A stretch of DNA of 34,089 nucleotides from Geobacteraceae bacterium (lineage in GTDB: Bacteria > Desulfobacterota > Desulfuromonadia > Geobacterales > Geobacteraceae), in NCBI GenBank assembly GCA_023701365.1, contig JAMPXD010000015.1, positions 1-34,089 of the forward strand, given 5' to 3'. A program made the position numbers and the translations under genes. Each line of letters starts with the position of its first letter. The first letter of the stretch is position 1. The notes beneath the pieces are model-generated. The model was not told where the DNA came from. It did not search any database and saw only the letters and a program-made list of their open reading frames with translations. Below are positions 17,272 through 26,533 of the stretch, one piece after another.

Positions 17272-18126
17272 ATGTGGGATTATACCGATAAGGTAAAGGA
17301 ACATTTCTTGAACCCGAGAAATGTGGGAGAGATAGAGGATGCCGATGCGGTGGGAGAGGTGGGGAGCCTCGCCTGCGGCGATGCCCTGAAGCTTTTTCTG
17401 AAGCTGGACGACAACAAGGAGCGGATCGTCGACGCCAGGTTCCAGACCTTCGGCTGCGGCAGCGCCATTGCCTCCTCCTCGGCCCTCACCGAGATGATCA
17501 AGGGGAAGACCCTCGACGAGGCGCTCGCCATCTCTAACCAGGAGATCGCCGATTTCCTCGGCGGCCTCCCGGAGGAGAAGATGCACTGCTCGGTCATGGG
17601 GCAGGAGGCCCTGGAAGTGGCCATTGCCAAATACCGCGGGGTGGCGCTGCCGTCCCACGACCACGATCACGGCGAGCAGGAAGGGGAGATCGTCTGCAAG
17701 TGCTTCGGCCTGACCGACGGCTTCCTGAGGAAGGTGATCGCCGCCAACAAGCTCCACACCTCCGAGCAGGTGACCCACTTCACCAAGGCGGGGGGGGCCT
17801 GCGGCGGCTGCATCCCGCGGATCAAGGAGCTGATCGCAGAGGTGATGGGAGAACAGGCGAAGGAGGAGCGGAAAAAGCCGGAAAAGCTGACCAACCTCCG
17901 CAAGATGCAGCTGATCCAGGATGTCCTGGAGAAGGAGGTCCGCCCCCAGCTCTGGGCCGACGGCGGCGACCTGGAGCTGATCGACATCGCCGGGGCCAAT
18001 GTCCAGATCGCCTTCCGCAAGGCGTGCGCCGGCTGCGTCTCGTCGGGGTACACCGCCCGGTTCGTGGAGCAGAAACTGCGCGAGCTGGTTGCCGATGACA
18101 TCACGGTCGAGGAGGTGGAGGGATGA
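17272..18126 (+). CDS. nifU: Fe-S cluster assembly scaffold NifU, full three-domain form
   Basis: Scaffold on which Fe-S clusters are built from sulfur delivered by NifS. All three domains are present in 284 residues: an IscU-like N-terminal domain with Cys 35, 62 and 106; a central 2Fe-2S domain with Cys 142, 144, 177 and 180 (CKC and CGGC); and a C-terminal Nfu domain with Cys 252 and 255 (CAGC). The positions closely follow those of Azotobacter NifU. A His/Asp-rich linker (SHDHDHGEQEGE) joins the first two domains. RBS AGGGAGG precedes the ATG. It overlaps nifS by four bases. The sigma-70 promoter and lack of nif neighbours suggest a general housekeeping role rather than nitrogenase only. 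Confidence 0.95.
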   Translation: MWDYTDKVKEHFLNPRNVGEIEDADAVGEVGSLACGDALKLFLKLDDNKERIVDARFQTFGCGSAIASSSALTEMIKGKTLDEALAISNQEIADFLGGLPEEKMHCSVMGQEALEVAIAKYRGVALPSHDHDHGEQEGEIVCKCFGLTDGFLRKVIAANKLHTSEQVTHFTKAGGACGGCIPRIKELIAEVMGEQAKEERKKPEKLTNLRKMQLIQDVLEKEVRPQLWADGGDLELIDIAGANVQIAFRKACAGCVSSGYTARFVEQKLRELVADDITVEEVEG

Positions 18127-19298
18127 AGGAGATCTATTTCGACAACAACGCCACCACCAAGGTCGACGAGGCGGTCTTCGAGGAGATGCGCCCCTATTTC
18201 ACCGAGCTGTACGGCAACCCGAGCTCCATGCACTTTTTCGGCGGCCAGGTGCAGAAGAAGGTTGACGAGTCGAGAAAACGGGTGGCGGCGCTTCTGGGCG
18301 CCTCCCCGGAGGAGATCGTCTTCACCGCCTGCGGAACGGAGAGCGACAACGCGGCGATCCGCTCGGCCCTGGAGGTGTTCCCGGAAAAGCGACACATCAT
18401 CACCACCCGGGTCGAGCACCCGGCGGTGCTCACCCTCTGCCGCAACCTGGCGAAGCGGGGCTACCGGGTGACCGAGCTGAACGTGGACGGCGAGGGGAGG
18501 CTCGACCTGGACGAGCTGCGGCGCGCCATCGATGAAGACACCGCCATCGTCTCGATCATGTACGCCAACAACGAGACCGGGGTGGTCTTCCCGATCGAGG
18601 AGGCGGGGGCGATAGTCAAGGAGAAGGGGGCGCTGTTTCACACCGATGCGGTCCAGGCGGTCGGCAAGATCCCCCTCGACATGGCGGCCTCGACCATCGA
18701 CATGCTGTCGCTGTCGGGGCACAAGCTCCATGCACCCAAGGGGATCGGCGCCCTCTATCTCCGCAAGGGGGTGCCGTTTCGGCCGTTCATGGTGGGGGGG
18801 CACCAGGAGAAGAACCGCCGCGCCGGCACCGAGGCGACCGCCTCCATCATCGCCCTGGGGAAGGCGTGCGAACTGGCGGCCCGGCACATGGAGGACGAGA
18901 ACAGCAGGGTTAGGGGGATGCGGGACCGGCTGGAGCTGGAGCTGATGCGCCTGATCCCGGCCGGGAGGATCAACGGCGGCGCGGCGGAGAGGCTCCCCAA
19001 CACCGTCTCCATCGCCTTCGAGTACGTGGAGGGGGAGGCGATCCTGCTGCTCCTCTCCGAGAAGGGGATCTGTGCCTCCTCGGGAAGCGCCTGCACCTCC
19101 GGGTCGCTGGAGCCCTCCCACGTGCTGCGCGCCATGGGGGTGCCATTCACCTGCGCCCACGGCTCGATCCGCTTTTCCCTGTCCCGCTTCAACAGCGACG
19201 CGGAGATCGACACGATCATCCGGGAGCTCCCCCCGATCATCCGGCGGCTGCGGGAGATCTCGCCGTTTGGCAGGGAGATCCTGGCGCAGCAAGGCTGA
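18123..19298 (+). CDS. nifS: Cysteine desulfurase NifS
   Basis: A PLP enzyme that takes sulfur from cysteine, giving alanine and an enzyme persulfide handed to NifU. The 391 residues include the start YFDNNATTKVDEAV, the PLP region EHPA (98-101) and HTDAVQAVGK, the Schiff-base Lys 201 in SLSGHKLHAPKG, and the persulfide-carrying Cys 324 in SSGSACTSG, on a short class I loop typical of NifS/IscS. Start ATG overlaps the nifU stop (ATGA), so the two proteins are coupled. A strong terminator follows 22 bases after the stop. Confidence 0.95.
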   Translation: MKEIYFDNNATTKVDEAVFEEMRPYFTELYGNPSSMHFFGGQVQKKVDESRKRVAALLGASPEEIVFTACGTESDNAAIRSALEVFPEKRHIITTRVEHPAVLTLCRNLAKRGYRVTELNVDGEGRLDLDELRRAIDEDTAIVSIMYANNETGVVFPIEEAGAIVKEKGALFHTDAVQAVGKIPLDMAASTIDMLSLSGHKLHAPKGIGALYLRKGVPFRPFMVGGHQEKNRRAGTEATASIIALGKACELAARHMEDENSRVRGMRDRLELELMRLIPAGRINGGAAERLPNTVSIAFEYVEGEAILLLLSEKGICASSGSACTSGSLEPSHVLRAMGVPFTCAHGSIRFSLSRFNSDAEIDTIIRELPPIIRRLREISPFGREILAQQG

Positions 19299-19320
19299 AC
19301 CGGAACCCGCAGTAATGAAT

Positions 19321-19362
19321 GCAAAAACCCTCCGTCAGCCACAGCTGGCGGAGGGTTTTTGC
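19321..19362 (+). terminator. Strong terminator after nifS
   Basis: A stem of about 19 pairs (gcaaaaaccctccgtcagc / gctggcggagggtttttgc) around CACA, with one T-G pair. The descending arm carries a run of five T and the ascending arm five A, so it could act in both directions. Confidence 0.9.
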
Positions 19363-19410
19363 GTTATGCAACTTCAACTCACCTCCCCATTATCCTATAA
19401 AAATCATTTG

Positions 19411-19531
19411 GCCACAGAGGACACAGAGTTCTCAGAGAAAATCCAGGCAGTTACAGATTTAAACCAGTTCACCAATAAGGTGACCCTGAAAAACGGATTT
19501 TTTGTTGTAATTACTCTGTGATCTCTGTGGC
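19411..19531. repeat. 121-base inverted-repeat element, MITE-like
   Basis: The left end gccacagaggacacagag (19411-19428) and the right end ctctgtgatctctgtggc (19514-19531) are inverted copies matching at 16 of 18 positions. The inside is AT-rich, holds no gene and resembles nothing I recognise. Ends of the ccacagag type recur in many environmental bacterial genomes, but I cannot check the copy number here. No clear target duplication flanks the ends. Confidence 0.6.
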
Positions 19532-19578
19532 TGACTGCCGTTTTTAGGATTATCGTATTCCTCATTGCACGAAATATC

Positions 19579-19607
19579 TTGACAGCAGACGGGCATGGTC
19601 GTATTTT
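19579..19607 (+). promoter_or_regulatory. Promoter of the tetR gene
   Basis: A perfect -35 TTGACA (19579-19584), a 17-base spacer and -10 TATTTT (19602-19607). The operator palindrome begins on the next base and covers the expected transcription start, so repressor binding would block initiation. Confidence 0.75.
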
Positions 19608-19625
19608 GGAATGAACGTTCATTCC
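19608..19625. promoter_or_regulatory. TetR-family operator 1 (autoregulation site)
   Basis: A perfect 18-base palindrome, ggaatgaacgttcattcc, ten bases before the repressor start and directly after the -10. The same core recurs once more in the window, ahead of the efflux genes. Confidence 0.8.
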
Positions 19626-19635
19626 GGGGGTTGCC

Positions 19636-20220
19636 ATGACGAAACCAGAAAAACGCGACGATGTAGTCCGTGCCGCGTTGGAGCTCATTGCCGAACATGG
19701 CTTCCATGGCGCCCCCATGGCCATGATCGCCGACCGGGCAGGGGTGGGCGCCGGGACGATCTACCGCTATTTCGAGAACAAGGACGTCCTGATCACCGAG
19801 CTCTACCGGGAGGTGGAGGAGAAGATCTACGCGGTCCTCCTGGAGGGATACGCGACGGAAAAGCCGTTCCGGGAGCGGTTTCTCCACCTCGGCAAGGCCC
19901 TGCTGCGGTACTTCATCGAGAATCCTCTTGATTTCCGCTACCTGGAGCAGTTCCACAACTCCCCTTACGGGGTGGCGATTCGCCGGGACAAAATCCTGGG
20001 AAAGCATGGGAAGAATGGCGGCTGTGACGTTTTCCGCGAGCTGTTCGAGCAAGGGGTGTCCCAGCAGGTGATGAAGGATTTTCCCCTGGTCATCCTCTTC
20101 GCCCTGGCCTTCGGTCCGCTGCTCGCCATGGCGCGGGACCATATCCTCGGCTTCGTCTCCCTGGACGATGCCCTGATCGCCCGGGCCATCGAGGCGTGCT
20201 GGGACGGGATCAGGAGATAA
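19636..20220 (+). CDS. TetR-family repressor of the efflux cluster
   Basis: A 194-residue transcription regulator. The N-terminal DNA-binding domain is typical: VVRAALELIAEHGFHGAPMA followed by the helix-turn-helix IADRAGVGAGTIYRYFENKD (about 31-50). The C-terminal half (about 55-194) is the ligand-binding and dimer domain and has no named signature. The ATG at 19636 lies just downstream of its own promoter and operator, with a weak GGGG-type RBS. It is followed by the RND efflux genes in the same direction, and the same palindrome stands before both, so the protein very probably represses itself and the pump and is released by a pump substrate. The ligand cannot be read from sequence. Confidence 0.88.
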   Translation: MTKPEKRDDVVRAALELIAEHGFHGAPMAMIADRAGVGAGTIYRYFENKDVLITELYREVEEKIYAVLLEGYATEKPFRERFLHLGKALLRYFIENPLDFRYLEQFHNSPYGVAIRRDKILGKHGKNGGCDVFRELFEQGVSQQVMKDFPLVILFALAFGPLLAMARDHILGFVSLDDALIARAIEACWDGIRR

Positions 20221-20263
20221 GGAGAGGGGCGCAGCGCAAGCAAAGTTTCTTTTCGGCCAAATG

Positions 20264-20279
20264 GAATGAATGTTCATTC
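20264..20279. promoter_or_regulatory. TetR-family operator 2, ahead of the efflux genes
   Basis: gaatgaatgttcattc matches operator 1 at 15 of 16 core positions. It lies 43 bases after the tetR stop and just upstream of a TATTTT box (20286-20291), so it would sit in the spacer of a promoter driving the 25-residue peptide and the pump genes. The -35 for that promoter is poor. Confidence 0.8.
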
Positions 20280-20336
20280 AAATAGTATTTTAGCCGGCAG
20301 CGGGATAACGTCAAATCTGCTGCCAAGGATGACGCG

Positions 20337-20414
20337 ATGACCATATTTGTCGCAGTAGTGATGGCGGTCTGGGCGCTGGCGGCCGTCATTGCCTTCGTGA
20401 AAAAGGACAAGTAG
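20337..20414 (+). CDS. 25-residue single-helix membrane peptide, leader of the efflux genes
   Basis: A very short open frame starting MTIFVAVVMAVWALAAV and ending FVKKDK before a TAG stop. It is one hydrophobic helix of about 19 residues followed by a basic end, so the N-terminus would point outwards and the Lys end would stay in the cytoplasm. AAGGA lies about eight bases before the ATG. It sits between operator 2 and the adaptor gene, 43 bases before the latter. Small membrane proteins such as AcrZ bind RND pumps and KdpF binds an ion pump; this may be such a subunit. No homology is claimed. It could also be a leader peptide that affects downstream translation. Confidence 0.6.
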   Translation: MTIFVAVVMAVWALAAVIAFVKKDK

Positions 20415-20457
20415 CCGGCCTGGCCGGCAAATATCTGCACATTGAATAGAGGTGTCT

Positions 20458-21627
20458 ATGCAAACCACGTACAAAGCCAAGCTGATCGCCACCGTGGGAG
20501 TTCTGCTGGCGGGCGCCATGATGACCGGATGCGGCAAAAAGACCACCGCAGCGGGACCGCCGCCGAGCGGGCCTCCCGAAGTGGGGGTGGTGGTGGTTGA
20601 GCCGCAGCGGGTAACGCTGACCACGGAACTGTCGGGCCGGACTTCGCCCCACCTGATCGCGGAAGTGCGCCCCCAGGTGGGGGGAATCGTCCAGAAGCGC
20701 CTGTTCACCGAGGGGAGCGACGTGAAGGCGGGCCAGGTCCTGTACCAGATCGACCCGGCAACCTACCAGGCGGCTTACAACAGCGCCCGGGCGGCCCTGG
20801 CCAGGGCCGAAGCCAATTTCATTCCGGCCCGCCTCAAGGAGGAGCGCTTCCGTGATCTGGTGAAGATCAAGGCAGTCAGCCAGCAGGACTATGACGACGC
20901 CAGCGCCGCGCTCATGCAGGCCGAGGCCGACGTGGCGGCTGCCAAGGCGGCGGTGGAGACGGCCCGGATCAACCTGGCCTACACCAGGGTGACCGCCCCC
21001 ATCTCCGGACGGATCGGCCGCTCATCGGTGACCGAGGGGGCGCTGGTGACGGCGAACCAGCCCACCGCGCTGGCCACCATCCAGCAGCTCAGCTCCATGT
21101 ATGTGGACGTCACCCAGTCCAGCGCCGAGCTGCTGAAGCTGAAGCAGAACCTGGCCAGCGGCCTCCTGAAGAAGAACGGGTCGGCCCAGGCCCGGGTCAA
21201 ACTGCTGCTGGAGGACGGCAGCGCCTATCCGCAGCCGGGCATTTTGAAGTTCTCGGAAGTGACCGTGGACCAGAGCACCGGCTCCATCACCCTGCGGGCG
21301 GTCTTCCCGAACCCGAAACTGACCTTGCTTCCCGGCATGTTCGTCCGCGCCGTCCTGGAGGAGGGGGAAAGCCCGCAGGCGATCCTGGTGCCGCAGCGGG
21401 GGGTCACCCGCAATCCGCAGGGTGAAGCCGTGGTCATGACAGTCGGGGCCGAAGAGAAGGTGGAGCCGCGGACCATCAAGGTCGCCCGGACGGTCGGCGA
21501 CAACTGGCTGGTGAGCGAAGGGCTGAAGGCCGGCGACCGTGTCATCCTGGAGGGGATCCAGAAGGCGCGGCCGGGCACACAGGTGAAGGCGGTGCCGTTC
21601 GGAGCCAAGCCGGGGGAAAAGCTGTAA
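20458..21627 (+). CDS. RND efflux periplasmic adaptor (membrane fusion protein, AcrA/MexA type)
   Basis: A 389-residue lipoprotein that joins the inner-membrane pump to the outer-membrane channel. Lipobox M-T-G-C gives the lipidated Cys at residue 25. The split lipoyl domain is visible ([24 protein letters not shown] and [20 protein letters not shown]), separated by an alpha-hairpin of about 70 residues rich in Ala and Gln, then the beta-barrel and membrane-proximal domains. ATG at 20458 is five bases after AGAGG and preferred to GTG at 20452. The next gene starts 64 bases after the stop, across a short tandem repeat. Confidence 0.92.
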   Translation: MQTTYKAKLIATVGVLLAGAMMTGCGKKTTAAGPPPSGPPEVGVVVVEPQRVTLTTELSGRTSPHLIAEVRPQVGGIVQKRLFTEGSDVKAGQVLYQIDPATYQAAYNSARAALARAEANFIPARLKEERFRDLVKIKAVSQQDYDDASAALMQAEADVAAAKAAVETARINLAYTRVTAPISGRIGRSSVTEGALVTANQPTALATIQQLSSMYVDVTQSSAELLKLKQNLASGLLKKNGSAQARVKLLLEDGSAYPQPGILKFSEVTVDQSTGSITLRAVFPNPKLTLLPGMFVRAVLEEGESPQAILVPQRGVTRNPQGEAVVMTVGAEEKVEPRTIKVARTVGDNWLVSEGLKAGDRVILEGIQKARPGTQVKAVPFGAKPGEKL

Positions 21628-21632
21628 TCATT

Positions 21633-21674
21633 GGATCAGACCGATCAGTCGGATCAGTCGGATCGGACCGATCA
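21633..21674. repeat. Imperfect 9-base tandem repeat rich in GATC
   Basis: About four and a half copies of a (g/c)gatcagtc unit: ggatcagac, cgatcagtc, ggatcagtc, ggatcggac, cgatca. It lies between the adaptor and pump genes and contains five GATC sites. The copies are partly self-complementary, so they could form a weak hairpin in the intercistronic mRNA. Confidence 0.85.
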
Positions 21675-21691
21675 TTTCAAGGAGCTTCTCC

Positions 21692-24600
21692 ATGTCCCGC
21701 TTTTTCATAAACAGACCCATCTTCGCCTGGGTGATCGCCATTGTCATCATGCTGGCGGGGCTCTTGGCGATCAAGGCCCTGCCGGTCTCCCAGTACCCCT
21801 CCATCGCGCCGCCGCAGATCTCCATCAATGCCATGTACCCGGGGGCGTCCGCCCAGACGGTGCAGGACACCGTCACCCAGGTCATCGAGCAGAAGATGAA
21901 CGGGATCGACAACCTGCTCTACATGTCGTCCACCAGCGACTCGGCCGGGTCGGTCGCCATCAACCTGACCTTCAAGGCGGGCACCGACCCGAACGTGGCC
22001 CAGGTGCAGGTGCAGAACAAGCTGCAGCTCGCCACGCCGCTGCTCCCCCAGGTGGTGCAGCGCCAGGGGATCCAGGTGGTCAAGTCGACCCGCAACTTCC
22101 TGCTGATCGCCGGCCTCGTCTCCGAGGATGGCACGCTCAGCCGCAACGACCTCACCGACTACATGGTTTCCAACATCCAGGACATCATCAGCCGGGTGCA
22201 GGGAGTAGGGGAGGTGACGGTCTTCGGCTCCCAGAACGCCATGCGGGTCTGGCTGAATCCCGACAAGCTGAATAACTACCGGCTGACCCCGAACGACGTG
22301 ATCGCCGCGCTCCAGGCGCAAAACGCCCAGGTCTCCGCCGGCCAGCTGGGCGGCATGCCGGCTGCCCAAGGGCAGCAGCTGAACGCCACCATCACCGCCC
22401 GCAGCCTCTTGCAGACCCCCGAGCAGTTCGACGCCATCGTGCTGCGCACCAACCCGGACGGCTCCACCGTCAAGCTCAGGGACGTGGCCGAGAGCAGGAT
22501 CGGCACCGAGAATTACGAGATGCTCGCCCGCTACAAGGGGAAACCGGTCGCCGCCATGGCGCTCCGGCTGGCGGCCGGCGCCAACGCCCTGGATACCGCC
22601 GAGCGGGTGAAGGCGAAGATGGCGGAGCTGGAAAGGTTCTGCCCCCCCGGGACGAAGGTGGTCTACCCCTACGACACCACGCCGTTCGTGAAGATCTCCA
22701 TCGAGGAGGTGCTCCGTACCCTGATCGAGGCGGTCTTCCTGGTCTTCATCGTGATGTTCCTGTTCCTGCAGAACATCCGGGCCACCCTGATTCCCACCAT
22801 CGCCGTGCCGGTGGTTCTCCTGGGCACGATGGGGGTGCTGTTCGCCAGCGGTTTCTCCATCAATACCCTGACCATGTTCGCCCTGGTGATCGTCATCGGC
22901 CTCTTGGTGGACGACGCCATCGTGGTGGTGGAGAACGTCGAGCGGATCATGTCCGAGGAGGGGCTCTCCCCCCGCGAGGCGACCGTCAAGTCGATGGGGC
23001 AGATCACCAGCGCCCTGGTCGGCATCGCCACCGTGCTGACCGCGGTCTTCGTGCCGATGGCCTTCTTCCCCGGCTCCACCGGCGTCATCTACCGCCAGTT
23101 CTCCATCACCATCGTCTCGGCCATGATCCTCTCCGTCCTGGTGGCGATGATCCTCACCCCGGCGCTCTGCGCGACGCTCCTCAAGCCGGTGGCTAAGGGG
23201 CATTCGCCGGGGGAACAGGGGTGGTTCAAGGGGTTCTTCCGCCGGTTCAACAGAGTCTTCGACCGCGGCAGGGGCAAGTACGAGGGGCTGGTCGGCCGCT
23301 CGTTCGGCAAGCCGGTGCGCTACCTGCTCATTTACGGGACCATCGTCGCGGCCATGGTCGTCTTCTTCCTGCGGCTCCCGACCGCCTTCCTGCCGGACGA
23401 GGACCAGGGGTTCATCATCTGCCAGGTGCAGCTGCCGGCCGGGGCGACCCAGGAACGGACCCTGAAGGTGATCGAGCAGCTGGAGCAGCACTTCCTGGAG
23501 AAGGAGAACAGGGCGGTCGATTCGCTGATCACCGTTGCCGGCTTCAGCTTTGCCGGCCGCGGCCAGAACATGGGCCTCGCCTTCGTCAAGCTGAAGGACT
23601 GGAAAGTCCGGCAGACCCCCGATCTGAAGGCGCAGGCGGTTGCCGGCCGGGCCATGGGGGCATTTTCTAAGATCAAGGACGGCATGGCCTTCGCCTTTGC
23701 GCCACCGGCGGTGATTGAGCTGGGGATGGCCAACGGCTTCGATCTCCAGCTGCAGGATCGCGGCGGCCTCGGGCACGACAGGCTGATGGAGGCGCGCAAT
23801 CAGCTGCTCGGCATGGCGATGAAAAATCCGAAGTTGGTGGCGGTCCGCCCCAACGGCCAGGACGACACCCCCCAGTTCAAGCTGGATATCGACGACGTGC
23901 GCGCCGGCAGCCTGGGGGTGTCGGTCACCGACATCAACAATGTCCTCGCCACCGCCTGGGGGAGCGCCTATGTCAACGACTTCATCCAGGACGGCCGGGT
24001 GAAGAAGGTCTATCTCCAGTCGGATGCCGGCTACCGGATGGTGCCGGAGGATATCGGCAAGTGGTATGTCCGCAACAACCGGGGGGAGATGGTCCCCTTC
24101 TCCGCCTTCGCCACCCCCCGCTGGCAGTACGGTTCGCCCCGCCTGGAGCGCTACAACGGCATTCCCTCCATGGAGATCCAGGGGCAGGCGGCGCCCGGGG
24201 TGAGTACCGGCGAGGCGATGCGGGAGATGGAAAAGATGGCGGCCCAGCTCCCGCCGGGAATCGGCTTCGAGTGGACCGGCCTTTCCTACGAGGAAAAGCA
24301 GGCGGGAAAACAGGCGCCGGCCCTGTACGCCATCTCGCTGCTGGTGGTGTTTCTCGCCGTCGCCGCCCTGTACGAAAGCTGGACCATCCCCTTCGTCAAC
24401 CTGCTGATGCTGCCGCTCGGGCTAGTGGGGGCGGTTACGGCGGTCAGCCTGCGCATGCTTCCCAACGACATCTATCTGCAGATCGGGCTCCTCACCACCA
24501 TCGGACTTTCCACCAAGAACGCCATCCTGATCATCCAGTTCATCAAGGATCAGATGCAGCAGGGGCATGAACTGGTGGAGGCGACCCTGATGGCGGTGAA

Positions 24601-24862
24601 GATCCGGCTGCGGCCGGTCATCATGACCTCGCTCGCCTTCTTCTTCGGCACCCTGCCGCTGGCGCTCACCAAGGGGGCCGGCGCCGGCGCCCAGAACGCC
24701 ATCGGCACCGCCGTCACCGGCGGACTGCTGTCGGCCACCTTCATCGACCTGGTCTTCATTCCGTTCTTCTTTGTCCTGGTTTCCCGGCTCTTTGCCCGGT
24801 CGCGGACGGAGCAACCTTCCCTGCAACCGGCTGCTGCTGCCACCGCCCCGGAGGTGAATTGA
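21692..24862 (+). CDS. RND multidrug efflux pump (AcrB/MexB, HAE1 family)
   Basis: The 1056-residue inner-membrane proton/drug antiporter. It starts [20 protein letters not shown], the usual HAE1 N-terminus. Proton-relay residues are in place: Asp 407 and Asp 408 in TM4 ([18 protein letters not shown]) and Lys 942 in TM10 ([12 protein letters not shown]). Two large periplasmic loops lie between TM1-2 and TM7-8, with porter-domain sequences such as [29 protein letters not shown] precedes the ATG. It follows the adaptor and is followed by its outer-membrane partner, giving a complete tripartite pump. The substrates cannot be inferred beyond hydrophobic or amphiphilic compounds typical for the family. 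Confidence 0.95.
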   Translation: MSRFFINRPIFAWVIAIVIMLAGLLAIKALPVSQYPSIAPPQISINAMYPGASAQTVQDTVTQVIEQKMNGIDNLLYMSSTSDSAGSVAINLTFKAGTDPNVAQVQVQNKLQLATPLLPQVVQRQGIQVVKSTRNFLLIAGLVSEDGTLSRNDLTDYMVSNIQDIISRVQGVGEVTVFGSQNAMRVWLNPDKLNNYRLTPNDVIAALQAQNAQVSAGQLGGMPAAQGQQLNATITARSLLQTPEQFDAIVLRTNPDGSTVKLRDVAESRIGTENYEMLARYKGKPVAAMALRLAAGANALDTAERVKAKMAELERFCPPGTKVVYPYDTTPFVKISIEEVLRTLIEAVFLVFIVMFLFLQNIRATLIPTIAVPVVLLGTMGVLFASGFSINTLTMFALVIVIGLLVDDAIVVVENVERIMSEEGLSPREATVKSMGQITSALVGIATVLTAVFVPMAFFPGSTGVIYRQFSITIVSAMILSVLVAMILTPALCATLLKPVAKGHSPGEQGWFKGFFRRFNRVFDRGRGKYEGLVGRSFGKPVRYLLIYGTIVAAMVVFFLRLPTAFLPDEDQGFIICQVQLPAGATQERTLKVIEQLEQHFLEKENRAVDSLITVAGFSFAGRGQNMGLAFVKLKDWKVRQTPDLKAQAVAGRAMGAFSKIKDGMAFAFAPPAVIELGMANGFDLQLQDRGGLGHDRLMEARNQLLGMAMKNPKLVAVRPNGQDDTPQFKLDIDDVRAGSLGVSVTDINNVLATAWGSAYVNDFIQDGRVKKVYLQSDAGYRMVPEDIGKWYVRNNRGEMVPFSAFATPRWQYGSPRLERYNGIPSMEIQGQAAPGVSTGEAMREMEKMAAQLPPGIGFEWTGLSYEEKQAGKQAPALYAISLLVVFLAVAALYESWTIPFVNLLMLPLGLVGAVTAVSLRMLPNDIYLQIGLLTTIGLSTKNAILIIQFIKDQMQQGHELVEATLMAVKIRLRPVIMTSLAFFFGTLPLALTKGAGAGAQNAIGTAVTGGLLSATFIDLVFIPFFFVLVSRLFARSRTEQPSLQPAAAATAPEVN

Positions 24863-24941
24863 GACGAACCCGAAAAGGCCAATTTAAGGTTTTATTTTTC
24901 CTGTTTGGTTTGCCCCTGTACATATATCCGGAGATGACAAA

Positions 24942-26354
24942 ATGATCCGCACTACAGTTATCATTGCCGTTCTGGCCGGCGCCCTGGCCGGCTGCGCAAC
25001 CATGGCCCCCAAGTATGAGCAGCCCGCCGCACCCGTTCCGGCCGCCTGGCCCGACGGTCCGGCCTACAGGACGGAGGCCGCTGCTCCAACAGCGAAGGCG
25101 GTGGCCGACATTCCCTGGCAGGAGTTCTTCGTCGATGCAAAGCTGCAAAAGCTGATCGCCCTGGCCCTGGAGAACAACCGTGACCTGCGGGTCGCCGCCC
25201 TCAACATCGAGCGGTCCCGGGCCCAGTACCAGATCCGGCGCGCCGACCTCTTGCCCAAGGTGGACGCCAGCGCCGACGGCAGTGTCCAGCGGCTGCCGGA
25301 AGCGTTCACGGCTACCGGCCGGGCCGATACCGTCGACCAGTACAGCGTCGGCCTGGGGGTCAGTGCCTATGAGCTGGACCTGTTCGGCCGGGTGCGAAGC
25401 CTCAAGGAGCAGGCCCTGGAGGAGTATCTGGCCACCGAGCAGGCCCGGCGCAGTGTCCAGATCAGCCTGGTTTCCGAGGTTGCCAGCAACTACCTCACTC
25501 TCGCTGCCGACCGGGAGCGGCTGCAGCTCGCCAAAGAGACTCTGGCGAATCAGCAGCAGTCCTACAATCTCACCAAGAGCCGCTTCGAGGCGGGCGTCTC
25601 CTCGGCCCTCGATCTTTACCAGGCCCGGACCAGCGTCGAGGCGGCGCGGGTGGACATCGCCCGCTTTACTTCCCTGGTGGCCCAGGACGAGAATGCCCTG
25701 CGCCTGGTGGTCGGCTCGCAGGTAGAGGCCGAGCTCCTCCCGCCGGCACTCTCCGAAACCCTCACCGCCATGAAGGATGTCTCCCCGGGTCTGCCGTCGG
25801 AGGTGCTGCTCACCCGCCCCGACATCCTCCAGGCCGAAAACCTGCTGAAAGGGGCCAACGCCAACATCGGCGCGGCGCGGGCGGCTTTCTTCCCCCGCAT
25901 CACCCTGGTCTCAAGCATCGGTGTCGGCAGTGACGACCTGGCCGGGCTCTTCAAGGCCGGTTCCCTTGCCTGGAGCTTCGCGCCGCAGATCACCCTGCCG
26001 ATCTTCACCGCCGGAGCGAACCAGGCCAACCTGACGGTGGCGGAGGTGGACCGGGACATCGCCCTGGCCCAGTACGAGAAGGCGATCCAGACCGCCTTTC
26101 GGGAAGTGGCCGACGCCCTCGCCCAGCGGGGGACCATCGACGACCAGGTGGCGGCGCAGCAGTCGCTCACCGACGCCACCGCCGAGAGCTACCGCCTCTC
26201 CCTGGCGCGCTACGAGAAGGGGGTCGACAGCTACCTGAACGTGCTCGATTCCCAGCGCTCCCTCTACGGCGCCCAACAGAATCTGATCACCGCGCGCCTG
26301 TCCCGGCTCTCGAATCTGGTGACTCTCTACAAGGTGCTCGGCGGGGGGGCGTAA
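24942..26354 (+). CDS. Outer-membrane efflux channel lipoprotein (NodT/OprM family)
   Basis: The 470-residue TolC-like channel of the tripartite pump. Lipobox L-A-G-C places the acylated Cys at residue 18, followed by [17 protein letters not shown], the usual start of the OprM type. Two internally related halves of coiled-coil helices and beta strands are visible, for example [20 protein letters not shown] early on, and [20 protein letters not shown] near the end, with the matching [20 protein letters not shown] in the first half. GGAG precedes the ATG at 24942. It is the last gene of the efflux string; a hairpin follows at 26403-26442. Confidence 0.93.
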   Translation: MIRTTVIIAVLAGALAGCATMAPKYEQPAAPVPAAWPDGPAYRTEAAAPTAKAVADIPWQEFFVDAKLQKLIALALENNRDLRVAALNIERSRAQYQIRRADLLPKVDASADGSVQRLPEAFTATGRADTVDQYSVGLGVSAYELDLFGRVRSLKEQALEEYLATEQARRSVQISLVSEVASNYLTLAADRERLQLAKETLANQQQSYNLTKSRFEAGVSSALDLYQARTSVEAARVDIARFTSLVAQDENALRLVVGSQVEAELLPPALSETLTAMKDVSPGLPSEVLLTRPDILQAENLLKGANANIGAARAAFFPRITLVSSIGVGSDDLAGLFKAGSLAWSFAPQITLPIFTAGANQANLTVAEVDRDIALAQYEKAIQTAFREVADALAQRGTIDDQVAAQQSLTDATAESYRLSLARYEKGVDSYLNVLDSQRSLYGAQQNLITARLSRLSNLVTLYKVLGGGA

Positions 26355-26402
26355 GGGAGGTCCAGGCGCAGCATGGCAAAGGGAAATAGCAGACACTGAA
26401 AC

Positions 26403-26442
26403 GAGAAGCCCCTTTGCCGGTATACCGCCAAAGGGGCTTCTC
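26403..26442. terminator. Hairpin between the efflux genes and the minus-strand DUF551/TRAP genes
   Basis: Perfect 14-base arms gagaagcccctttg (26403-26416) and caaaggggcttctc (26429-26442), with a 12-base inner segment that is itself self-complementary (cggtataccg). There is no long T-run on either side. Its position between convergent genes suggests a bidirectional terminator. Confidence 0.7.
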
Positions 26443-26533
26443 ATGTTCAGGGTCTGGCCGTTATTGCTGGCGGAGGCAGGTCGAGCCGGATGGCCGTGGA
26501 ATCATGTGCTCTTCCAGTTAGCGAAGCCCGGCA

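Noticed and set aside
17667..19292. Open frame of 541 codons on the minus strand opposite nifU and nifS
   Set aside because: Shadow of the two coding genes, no domain, no RBS.
21677..23776. Open frame of 699 codons on the minus strand opposite the RND pump
   Set aside because: His/Asp/Gly-rich composition typical of an antisense shadow; the plus strand encodes a complete pump with all key residues.
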